DNA of 11,658 bases from contig JAQBXG010000035.1 of the NCBI GenBank assembly GCA_027625125.1, forward strand, positions 1 through 11,658. The letters run 5' to 3'. The DNA is from Pseudomonadota bacterium (GTDB lineage Bacteria; Pseudomonadota; Alphaproteobacteria; UBA2966; CAIVPW01). Made by a program: the position numbers and the translations under genes. Shown piece by piece: positions 1 through 6,605 of the stretch. How positions within the stretch are numbered: the stretch's first letter is position 1; each line of letters begins with the position of its first letter. The notes under the pieces are model-generated. The model was not told the origin of the DNA, searched no databases, and worked only from the letters and a program-made list of their open reading frames with translations.

Positions 1-1
1 C

Positions 2-436
2 GCGGCGCTGCAATCGATGTTCGGCGACCGTGCCGGCGATGTGCTGCACGACGATGCGTCGCGCATGCTCTGGCGCGAAATCGGCGAACGCGCGCTGCTG
101 CCGGACGCGCCGGTGCTGTGGCGGCTGTCGGTGCCACCGGCGTCGGGGGCCGACGTCATCGTCGCGATCACTGCGGCGGCGGCGGCCGAATGCATCGCCG
201 ACTGGGCCGGCGGCCGGGTCTGGGTCGCGCTGGACCGGGCCGAAGAACTTCTGGTGCGCGGGGCCGCTGCGGCGGTGGGCGGCCACGCGACGCTGTTCGC
301 CGCACCACCGGATGTGCGCCAGACCGTGGCGGTGTTTCCGCCGCTGCCGCCGGCACTCGCGGCCTTGCAGCAGCGGGTCCGCCACGGGTTCGATCCGGCC
401 GGAATACTCAATCGCGGCCGCATGGGTCCGGTCTGA
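2..436 (+). CDS. glcE: Glycolate oxidase FAD-binding subunit GlcE, C-terminal part (cut by window edge)
   Basis: This reading frame is open from the first bases of the window and ends at TGA 434-436, so the start codon and the FAD-binding N-terminal half lie outside. About 144 residues remain. The C-terminal motif FDPAGILNRGRM, three residues from the end, is the typical ending of glycolate oxidase / FAD-linked oxidase subunits, where the C-terminal cap closes over the flavin site. The family role is oxidation of glycolate to glyoxylate together with GlcD and GlcF. The stop codon overlaps the ATG of glcF by one base (TGATG), which indicates translational coupling and supports GlcE over other FAD-linked oxidases. 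glcD is expected just upstream but cannot be seen. The assignment rests mainly on the ending motif and the neighbouring glcF. Confidence 0.85.
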   Translation, partial: AALQSMFGDRAGDVLHDDASRMLWREIGERALLPDAPVLWRLSVPPASGADVIVAITAAAAAECIADWAGGRVWVALDRAEELLVRGAAAAVGGHATLFAAPPDVRQTVAVFPPLPPALAALQQRVRHGFDPAGILNRGRMGPV

Positions 437-1734
437 TGCTGACCCAGTTCACGCCCCGGCAACTCGAAGACCCCGCGACCCGCGAAAGCAACGGCATCCT
501 GCGCAATTGCGTGCAGTGCGGGTTCTGCCTGCCCGCGTGCCCGACCCATGCCGAGGTCGGCGACGAGCTCGACAGCCCGCGCGGGCGCATCTTCCTGATC
601 CAGCACATGCTCGAACAGGGCGGGCCGCCGCCGCCCGAAACCGTGCGCCATATCGACCGCTGCCTGTCGTGCCTCGGCTGCGCGGCGGCATGCCCGTCCG
701 GCGTCGACTACGGCCACCTGGTCGACCACGCCCGCGTCCATATCGAAACGCATTTTCGGCGGCCGTTCGCCGATCGGGTGTTCCGGCGGCTCGTCTCTTT
801 CGTGCTGCCGCGGCCGCGGCTGTTCCGGCTTGCGCTGCTGCTGGCGCGGCCCGCGACCCTTGTGTCGGCGCTGCTGCCGCGCCGCCTCCGCAGCATGGTC
901 GAATCGCTGCCGGCCCGTGTCGATCCGCCGAGCCCGACCTCCGCGCCACAGGTTTTCGCCGCCGAAGGTGGCGTGCGGCGCAAGCGCGTCGCGATGTTGA
1001 CCGGCTGCGCACAACAGGTGCTCGGCGGCCGCATCAACGAAGCTACGGTCCGCATCCTGCGCCGCCACGGCTGCGAGGTCATCATCGCTGCCGGCGCGGG
1101 CTGCTGCGGTGCGTTGACCCACCATATGGGACGCGAGGCCGACGCGCGGGTGGCGGCGCGCGCCAACCTCGCCGCCTGGGGCCGGGAACTCGACGGCCAG
1201 GGCCTCGACGCCATCGTCATCAATGCCTCCGGCTGCGGCACGACGGTAAAGGACTACGGCCACCTGTTCGCCGACGACCCGGAATGGCGGGACACCGCGG
1301 CCCGCGTCGCCGAACTTGCCGTCGACGTGACCGAATTGCTCGCCGACCTCGGCGTTCGCGCCGACGCCGCGCCTGCGGGCGCTCCGGTCGTCGCCTACCA
1401 CGACGCGTGCTCGCTGCAACACGGCCAGCGCCTGTCGGCGCCGCCGCGCGCGTTGCTGGCCGCGTCCGGATTCGACGTGCGGGAAATCGCCGAAGGCCAC
1501 ATGTGCTGCGGCGCCGCCGGCACCTATACGTTGCTCCAGCCGGAGCTATCCGGCCGCCTCGGCCGCCGCAAGGCCGCCAACGTCCGGGCGACGGCGGCCG
1601 CCGTCGTTGCGGCGGGAAACCTCGGCTGCCTGCTGCATCTGGAGCGGTTCAGCGGCGTTCCGGCGCTCCATACCGTCGAGCTGCTCGATTGGGCGACCGG
1701 CGGTCCCCGGCCGCGGGCGCTCTCCGGGGATTGA
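436..1734 (+). CDS. glcF: Glycolate oxidase iron-sulfur subunit GlcF
   Basis: The product has 432 residues. It is the electron-transfer subunit of glycolate oxidase, passing electrons from the flavin subunits toward the membrane quinone pool. Two ferredoxin-like [4Fe-4S] motifs lie near the N-terminus: Cys25, 28, 31 and 35 followed by Pro, and Cys76, 79, 82 and 86 followed by Pro. Two CCG (heterodisulfide-reductase-like) cysteine-rich domains follow, with Cys191 and CysCysGly at 223-225, then Cys325 and CysCysGly at 357-359. This order and length match the GlcF family. The start ATG at 436 overlaps the glcE stop codon, and homology begins immediately (MLTQFTPRQL). A related lactate-type CCG/Fe-S protein is the main alternative, but the adjacent glcE makes GlcF the better call. 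Confidence 0.95.
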   Translation: MLTQFTPRQLEDPATRESNGILRNCVQCGFCLPACPTHAEVGDELDSPRGRIFLIQHMLEQGGPPPPETVRHIDRCLSCLGCAAACPSGVDYGHLVDHARVHIETHFRRPFADRVFRRLVSFVLPRPRLFRLALLLARPATLVSALLPRRLRSMVESLPARVDPPSPTSAPQVFAAEGGVRRKRVAMLTGCAQQVLGGRINEATVRILRRHGCEVIIAAGAGCCGALTHHMGREADARVAARANLAAWGRELDGQGLDAIVINASGCGTTVKDYGHLFADDPEWRDTAARVAELAVDVTELLADLGVRADAAPAGAPVVAYHDACSLQHGQRLSAPPRALLAASGFDVREIAEGHMCCGAAGTYTLLQPELSGRLGRRKAANVRATAAAVVAAGNLGCLLHLERFSGVPALHTVELLDWATGGPRPRALSGD

Positions 1735-1735
1735 T

Positions 1736-1763
1736 TTGGGTTGCGCCGCCGGTCGGCTACACT
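1736..1763 (+). promoter_or_regulatory. Possible promoter giving a leaderless mRNA for the TPR gene
   Basis: In the 35-bp gap after glcF, TTGGGT (1736-1741) and TACACT (1758-1763) are separated by 16 bases and resemble -35 and -10 boxes. The -10 box ends 6 bases before the ATG at 1770, so transcription would start at or next to the start codon. There is no convincing Shine-Dalgarno sequence before that ATG, which fits leaderless translation. The -35 match is weak and no experiment supports it. Confidence 0.35.
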
Positions 1764-1769
1764 GAAGCG

Positions 1770-2318
1770 ATGAAGACGCTGCTCGTTGCGGTCGGGTTCG
1801 CCACGGCGCTGCTGCCGGCGGTAGCGGCGGCGGACCAGAACGACCCGGTCCTCGATGGGTTGTTTGATCGGTTGTACCAGACGGTGGACACCCTCGAAGC
1901 TCGCCAGATCGAGGCGGAAATCCAGCGCGTCTGGGACTCGTCCGGCAGCGCCACCGCCGATCTGTTGCTAGGGCGCGGCACGTTTGCAATGCACAGCGGT
2001 GATTTCGCGGCGGCGGAACGGGCATTGACGATGGTCGTCACCCAGCATCCCGACTTCGCCGAAGGCTGGAACCGCCGCGCGACGCTGTATTACCTGATGG
2101 GGCGGCTCGACGATTCGGTCGCCGATGTCGCGCGCACCCTCGCGCTCGCCCCCCGGCACTATGGCGCGTTGTCCGGCCTTGGCCAGATTCAACTGATTCA
2201 GGAAAAATACGACGAGGCGCGGGAGTCGTTCCGGCGTGCGCTGGCGGCCAACCCGCATCTGGTCGGCGCGCGCCGGTTTCTCAGGGCGCTCGACGAACGC
2301 CTCGGCGAGCCGATCTAG
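1770..2318 (+). CDS. Exported tetratricopeptide-repeat (TPR) protein
   Basis: The product has 182 residues. The N-terminus has a Lys at position 2, a hydrophobic core (about 4-18) and an Ala-Val-Ala-Ala-Ala stretch with likely signal-peptidase cleavage after Ala21, so the protein is probably periplasmic. Three TPR units follow at about 61-94, 95-128 and 129-162. Each closes with proline (94, 128, 162), spaced exactly 34 residues apart, with the usual small and aromatic positions (for example YYLMGRLDDS and EKYDEARESFRRAL). TPR domains are protein-protein interaction scaffolds; no partner can be named from the sequence. It lies 35 bp after glcF on the same strand but may have its own promoter. 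Its TAG stop codon coincides with the left boundary of repeat copy A. Confidence 0.85.
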   Translation: MKTLLVAVGFATALLPAVAAADQNDPVLDGLFDRLYQTVDTLEARQIEAEIQRVWDSSGSATADLLLGRGTFAMHSGDFAAAERALTMVVTQHPDFAEGWNRRATLYYLMGRLDDSVADVARTLALAPRHYGALSGLGQIQLIQEKYDEARESFRRALAANPHLVGARRFLRALDERLGEPI

Positions 2319-2463
2319 TGGTGCGATTCCAGCGCTTCGTACCACGAAACCATTTGTTGATGGATCAAAGGTTCCAAGCACTTGCAGACGACATGCCGTA
2401 CGTCCGTAGGCATTGCCGGCTTCAAGTGTTGGCTTGATCGCTGAGTTGGTTTGATCGACTGGC
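2318..2463 (+). mobile_element. MITE-like structured repeat, copy A
   Basis: This is a 146-bp non-coding element between the convergent TPR gene and purA. It is bordered by TA at 2316-2317 and 2464-2465 and is related to copy B (9979-10104, opposite orientation): 92 of 113 ungapped positions agree from the left end. Hairpin I pairs 2318-2326 with 2337-2345 (9 bp, one G-U) around a 10-base loop. Hairpin II is a long imperfect stem pairing GATCAA 2363-2368 with 2434-2439, CCAA plus CACTTG (2374-2384) with 2423-2432, and ATGCC 2393-2397 with 2409-2413, with TACG/CGTA at the tip. Its edges supply the TAG stop codons of both flanking genes. No transposase is present. A structured RNA or REP/ERIC-like repeat is the alternative reading. 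The TA duplication is inferred. Confidence 0.65.
2429..2462 (+). repeat. 17-bp imperfect tandem duplication at the right end of copy A
   Basis: Units 2429-2445 and 2446-2462 agree at 12 of 17 positions and share TTGGyTTGATCG. Copy B has a single unit, TTGGTTTGATCC. The duplication accounts for most of the 20-bp length difference between the two copies and gives hairpin II of copy A a choice of two closing arms. Confidence 0.6.
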
Positions 2464-3752
2464 TAGTCGGCGAACGGGTCGCGGACCAGAATCGTGTCGT
2501 CGCGCTCGGGGCTGGTGGACAACAGCGCCACCGGCGCCTCGATCAACTCCTCGATGCGCCGCACGTATTTGACTGCGGTGGCCGGCAACTCCGCCCAACT
2601 CCGCGCGCCGCGCGTCGAATCGGCCCACCCGTCCAGTTCCTCGTACACCGGCGTCACGCGGGCCTGTCGGCTGCGCGCGGCGGGCAGATAGTCGATGCGC
2701 TTGCCGTCCAGCTCATACCCGGTGCAGACGCCGATCCGCTCGATGCCGTCCAGCACATCCAGCTTCGTCAACGCGATGCCGGTGATGCCGCCGACCTTGA
2801 TCGCCTGGCGCACCGTCACCGCATCGAACCATCCGCACCGTCGCCTGCGGCCGGTGACGGTGCCGAATTCGTGGCCGCGCTCGCCGATACGTTCGCCGGT
2901 CTCGTCGTGCAACTCACTCGGAAACGGCCCGGCGCCAACGCGGGTCGTATACGCCTTGCAGATTCCCAGCACATAGCCCAGTCCGCCGGGGGCCATGCCG
3001 GTACCCGCCGCCGCCTGCCCGGCGACCGTGTTCGACGACGTGACGAACGGGTAGGTGCCGTGGTCGACATCCAGCATCGCGCCCTGGGCGCCCTCGAACA
3101 GAATGCTTTTGCCCGCCTTGCGGGCATCGTGCAGATCCCGCCACACCGGCGCGGCATAGGGCAACAGCTTCGGCGCCAGGTCGCGCAGTGTCGCCATCAA
3201 TTGCGCCTTGTCGATCGGCGCGACCCCGCTCCCCTTGCGCAACAGGTTGTGATGAAACAGCGCCTTGTCCACCTGCGCCGCCAGTGATTCTGGTTCGTCC
3301 AGATCGCACACACGAATCGCCCGCCGCGCCACCTTGTCTTCATACGCGGGGCCGATGCCGCGCCGCGTCGTACCGATGCCGTGGCCGCTGGCATCCTCGC
3401 GCAGTTCGTCCAGCTCGCGATGAAACGGCAGAATCAACGTGGCGCTTTCGGAAATCTTCAGGCTGTCCGGCGAAACCGCGACCCCGCGCGCCCGGATTGC
3501 GTCGATCTCCTGCAATAGCGCCCACGGGTCGATGACAACGCCGTTGCCCAGAATCGACAGCTTGCCGGGCCGCACCACGCCCGACGGCAACAGGCTCAAC
3601 TTGAACACTTCGCCGTCGATCACCAGCGTGTGCCCGGCGTTGTGGCCACCCTGAAACCGCACCACCAGGTCGGCGCGGTGGCTCAGCCAGTCGACGATCT
3701 TGCCCTTGCCTTCGTCGCCCCATTGGGCGCCCACGACAACGACGTTTGCCAT
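2463..3752 (-). CDS. purA: Adenylosuccinate synthetase PurA
   Basis: The product has 429 residues, the usual family length. The enzyme joins IMP and aspartate using GTP to form adenylosuccinate, the first committed step from IMP to AMP, in the cytoplasm. Landmarks are the N-terminal VVVVGAQWGDEGKGK with the GDEGKGK loop at 12-18 and catalytic Asp13, GGHNAGHT with catalytic His41, GTTRRGIGPAY, FEGAQGAMLDVDHGTYP and the guanine-binding TKLD segment. The start ATG at 3752 matches the family N-terminus exactly. hisZ ends 15 bp upstream, so purA is probably the last gene of the serC-serA-hisZ-purA operon. Its TAG stop (2463-2465) lies at the right boundary of repeat copy A. No clear intrinsic terminator with a T-run follows; the hairpins of copy A could influence transcript ends. 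Confidence 0.98.
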   Translation of the reverse strand: MANVVVVGAQWGDEGKGKIVDWLSHRADLVVRFQGGHNAGHTLVIDGEVFKLSLLPSGVVRPGKLSILGNGVVIDPWALLQEIDAIRARGVAVSPDSLKISESATLILPFHRELDELREDASGHGIGTTRRGIGPAYEDKVARRAIRVCDLDEPESLAAQVDKALFHHNLLRKGSGVAPIDKAQLMATLRDLAPKLLPYAAPVWRDLHDARKAGKSILFEGAQGAMLDVDHGTYPFVTSSNTVAGQAAAGTGMAPGGLGYVLGICKAYTTRVGAGPFPSELHDETGERIGERGHEFGTVTGRRRRCGWFDAVTVRQAIKVGGITGIALTKLDVLDGIERIGVCTGYELDGKRIDYLPAARSRQARVTPVYEELDGWADSTRGARSWAELPATAVKYVRRIEELIEAPVALLSTSPERDDTILVRDPFAD

Positions 3753-3767
3753 ACCGGTTCGCCGCCG

Positions 3768-4907
3768 CTACAGCGGCTGCGCCTTTCCGTTTGCGAATAG
3801 ATGGGTGCAGCCCAGCGCCCGCGCCTCGCGCTCCGGCGTCGCGGTAGCATCCAGTCCGCGCACGGTCCGCCATCCCGCCGCTCGCAGGCTTGCGCCTTCG
3901 GCCGCGGCGGTCCCGGCCGGCAGATACAGCATCTCGGACTTCGGCGGCGGCGGCACCGCACCGCGCAGCGCATTGACGAACAGCGTCACCCCGGTCGCCG
4001 TCTCGCCGTCCAGCGGATACCGTCCGCCGCGACCGAGTTCGGCGCGCGCCCCGTCCGCAAAGATCGTAAAGCTGATTCCGGTCTGGTACTCGGCGCCGCG
4101 AAACTCCACCGGGTCGACGGTGACACGCAAGTCCGGCATCGCCGCGCGCACGTGCCCCAGCACGGTTCCAAGGTCGGCCACCAGTTCGGTCGCGGCGGGG
4201 GGCAACGACAACGCGGCCAGCACCGCCAACGCCTGGTCGGCCTCGCCGGCGGCCCGCAACAGGGTCTGCAGCAACTCGACGGCGTTCGGATCGACCCCCA
4301 GCGCCGCAACCGCGCCGGCATCCTTGCGATCCAGCGCCCGCCGCGCCCGCTGCGTCGTCGCGGCGTCCAGCTCAAGTCCGGCGCATACCATCGGCACCAG
4401 TTGCGGCATGCTCAAATCGAACGACGGCCGCTCGACGCCGATCGCCTGCAACGCCTCGGCGGCCACCGTGATGACTTCGGCATCGGCGGAAAGCGCCGCC
4501 GCGCCGATCAGTTCGACTCCGACCTGGATGACCTCGCGATCCGGCCGCAACTCCGATGCGGAAACCGTCAACACCGGCCCGGTATACGAAAGCCGCAACG
4601 GCCGCGCCGCCGACCGCAACCGCGTCGTCGCGATGCGGGCGACCTGCGGCGTGATATCGGGCCGCAGTCCCATCATCCGGTGCGACACCGGGTCCATCAG
4701 CCGAAACATGCTGCCGGCGACCGCGCCGCCGGGGCCGTCCAGCAGGCTCTCCTCGAACTCGACCAGCGGCGGCCGCACGCAGTCATAGCCGTGGGCGGCG
4801 AACACGCCGACCATGCGCGCGGTCATCTCGGCTTCATAGGCGGCGTCCGGCGCCAGCGCGTCGCGCAGGCCGTTCGGCAGCAGCCCTTTCTGCTCGGAAT
4901 CACTCAC
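3768..4907 (-). CDS. hisZ: ATP phosphoribosyltransferase regulatory subunit HisZ
   Basis: The product has 379 residues. HisZ is a catalytically dead paralogue of histidyl-tRNA synthetase that pairs with short-form HisG in the first step of histidine synthesis. The class II synthetase core is visible: motif-2-like MMGLRPDITPQVARI at about 78-92 and a LGRGGRY motif near residue 290. The anticodon-binding domain of true HisRS is absent. I chose the GTG at 4905-4907 as the start because the protein there begins VSDSEQKGLLPNGLRDAL, matching the family N-terminus. The upstream in-frame start at 4991 would add a 28-residue tail of low-complexity, unrelated sequence. The gene lies 96 bp after serA and 15 bp before purA. 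HisZ here implies a short HisG elsewhere in the genome. Confidence 0.92.
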   Translation of the reverse strand: MSDSEQKGLLPNGLRDALAPDAAYEAEMTARMVGVFAAHGYDCVRPPLVEFEESLLDGPGGAVAGSMFRLMDPVSHRMMGLRPDITPQVARIATTRLRSAARPLRLSYTGPVLTVSASELRPDREVIQVGVELIGAAALSADAEVITVAAEALQAIGVERPSFDLSMPQLVPMVCAGLELDAATTQRARRALDRKDAGAVAALGVDPNAVELLQTLLRAAGEADQALAVLAALSLPPAATELVADLGTVLGHVRAAMPDLRVTVDPVEFRGAEYQTGISFTIFADGARAELGRGGRYPLDGETATGVTLFVNALRGAVPPPPKSEMLYLPAGTAAAEGASLRAAGWRTVRGLDATATPEREARALGCTHLFANGKAQPL

Positions 4908-4945
4908 GATGGCTGTGTCATTGGCGATGCGGCCCCGGGGCGGCG

Positions 4946-4951
4946 AGTGTA
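4946..4951 (-). promoter_or_regulatory. Possible -10 box before hisZ
   Basis: The 96-bp serA-hisZ gap is the only sizeable gap in the operon. On the minus strand it contains TACACT, the same hexamer as the -10 candidate of the TPR gene. It would give a transcript start near 4939, about 32 bases before the GTG of hisZ. No good -35 box is visible at 16-18 bases, so this is a weak call for an internal promoter. Confidence 0.2.
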
Positions 4952-5003
4952 GCGCGGGCGGCGCGCGATGTACCGGCCGCCACGAATACACGTCGTCGGG
5001 CGA

Positions 5004-6605
5004 TCAGCCGCGCGGCCCGCGCGGCGGCGTGAATCGCAGCGACTTCGCGCGCCGCACCAGCGGCAAGCGCATCAGCGCGCCAAGCACCTCCGGTGAAACC
5101 TCCTCATCGGTCTCGACCAGCGCGATGGCGCTACCGCCGGCCGCCTTGCGGCCCAGGTGAAACGTGGCGATGTTGACCCCGGCATCGCCCAAGGCCGTCC
5201 CCAACTGGCCGATGAATCCGGGTTTGTCGTCGTTGATCAGAAACAGCATGTGCGGCCCCAGTTCGGCCTCGACGCTGATGCCATCCACCTCCACCAGCCG
5301 CGGTTTTGATTCGCCGAACAACGTCCCGGCCACCGACCGCGATCCGCGTTCGGTTTCGACCGTCAAGCGCAACAGCGACAGATAGTCGCCGACTTTTTCG
5401 TTCGTGCTTTCGGTCACGTCGATGTCGCGCTCCCGCGCGACCACCGGCGCGTTGACCATGTTGACCGAATCCATCAGCGGCGACAGCAGCCCCTCCAGCA
5501 CCACCGCCGTCAGCGGCCGGGTGTTCAGCGCCGCGACATTGCCCTCGTACTCGATGCGCACGCCCTTCAGGCCGGTCTCGGTGAGCTGCCCGGCAAAGCT
5601 GCCAAGCTGCTCCGCCAGGCGCATATACGGGCGCAGCTTCGGCGCGTCCTCGGCGCTGACCGACGGCGTGTTCAGTGCGTTGGTCACCGCCCCCAGCAGC
5701 AGAAAGTCCGACATCTGCTCCGCGATCTGCACCGCGACGTTTTCCTGCGCTTCCGAGGTCGAAGCGCCCAGATGCGGCGTCGCGATCACCCGGTCCATCG
5801 CAAACAGCGGGCTGGTCCGGGCCGGCTCCTCGGCAAACACATCCAGCGCCGCCCCGGCAACCTGGCCGGATTCGATCGCCGCCCGCAGCGCGTCCTCGGC
5901 AATCAATCCGCCGCGGGCGCAATTGACGATGCGCACACCGGGCTTCGCGCGGGCCAGCGCCGCGGCGTCCAGAATGTTGCGGGTCTGGTCCGTCAGCGGC
6001 GTATGCAGGCTGATGAAATCCGCGCGCGCCAGCAGCGTGTCCAGATCGACCTTGTCCACGCCCAGGTCCTCGGCGCGCTCCGGCGACAAATACGGATCGT
6101 ACGCCAGCACCCGCATCTTCATGCCGCGGGCGCGGTCGGCGACCACCGAGCCGATGTTGCCGCATCCGATCAACCCCAGCGTCTTGTTGGCGACCTCGAT
6201 GCCCAGAAAGCGGTTTTTCTCCCACTTTCCGGCCCGGGTCGACCGGTCGGCCTCGGGGATTTGCCGCGCCAGCGCCAGCAGCATCGCGATCGCGTGTTCG
6301 GCGGTGGTGATCGAATTGCCGAACGGCGTGTTCATCACGACAACCCCGCGCGCCGTCGCGGCGGGAAGGTCGATGTTGTCGATGCCGATCCCGGCCCGCC
6401 CGACCACCCGCAACCGGGCGGCGGCGTCCAGCACCGTCGCCGTGATGCGGGTCGCCGAGCGCACGGCGATGCCGTCGTACTCGGCGGCGACCGCGACCAG
6501 CTCGGCCTCGGCCATGCCGTCGCGCTCGTCGACCTCGATGCCGTGGTCGCGGAACACCGCGCCGGCGCGCGGGCTCATCGTGTCGGCGATCAATACCCGG
6601 GTCAT
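5004..6605 (-). CDS. serA: D-3-phosphoglycerate dehydrogenase SerA (long form with ASB and ACT domains)
   Basis: The product has 533 residues. It oxidises 3-phosphoglycerate to 3-phosphohydroxypyruvate with NAD+, the first step of serine synthesis. The nucleotide-binding motif GCGNIG spans 147-152 with Asp170 ending the next strand. The catalytic set is Arg231 (NCARGG), Glu260 (AEEP) and His278 (HLGAS). An allosteric substrate-binding domain follows at about 320-445, then a C-terminal ACT domain at about 455-525 (LINDDKPGFIGQLGTALGD), the usual site of serine feedback inhibition in this family. The start ATG at 6605 overlaps the serC stop (ATGA), which indicates translational coupling. The frame stays open upstream of this ATG, but that stretch is antisense-frame shadow within serC. 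Confidence 0.97.
   Translation of the reverse strand: MTRVLIADTMSPRAGAVFRDHGIEVDERDGMAEAELVAVAAEYDGIAVRSATRITATVLDAAARLRVVGRAGIGIDNIDLPAATARGVVVMNTPFGNSITTAEHAIAMLLALARQIPEADRSTRAGKWEKNRFLGIEVANKTLGLIGCGNIGSVVADRARGMKMRVLAYDPYLSPERAEDLGVDKVDLDTLLARADFISLHTPLTDQTRNILDAAALARAKPGVRIVNCARGGLIAEDALRAAIESGQVAGAALDVFAEEPARTSPLFAMDRVIATPHLGASTSEAQENVAVQIAEQMSDFLLLGAVTNALNTPSVSAEDAPKLRPYMRLAEQLGSFAGQLTETGLKGVRIEYEGNVAALNTRPLTAVVLEGLLSPLMDSVNMVNAPVVARERDIDVTESTNEKVGDYLSLLRLTVETERGSRSVAGTLFGESKPRLVEVDGISVEAELGPHMLFLINDDKPGFIGQLGTALGDAGVNIATFHLGRKAAGGSAIALVETDEEVSPEVLGALMRLPLVRRAKSLRFTPPRGPRG

Noticed and set aside
30..1769. Long plus-strand open frame continuous with the TPR gene
   Set aside because: Its sequence before the Met at 1770 is Arg/Pro-rich, lies across glcE and glcF in another frame, and lacks any family motif; only the TPR part is real.
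2363..2440. Hairpin II of copy A as an intrinsic terminator for the TPR gene or purA
   Set aside because: No T-run follows the stem on either strand, and copy B, with the same stem, lies between co-directional genes. It may affect transcript ends but is not a classic terminator.
2318..2463. Copy A as a known IS630-family insertion sequence
   Set aside because: Only 146 bp, no transposase remnant, and weak terminal inverted repeats; only the TA borders suggest that mechanism, so the family name is not assigned.
3700..4788. Plus-strand open frame opposite hisZ and the start of purA
   Set aside because: Ser/Ala/Arg-rich with no motif; it is antisense to confidently assigned coding sequence.
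4908..4991. Upstream in-frame start for hisZ
   Set aside because: The added 28 residues are Arg/Pro-rich and unlike HisZ N-termini, and would start 12 bases after the serA stop with no ribosome-binding site.
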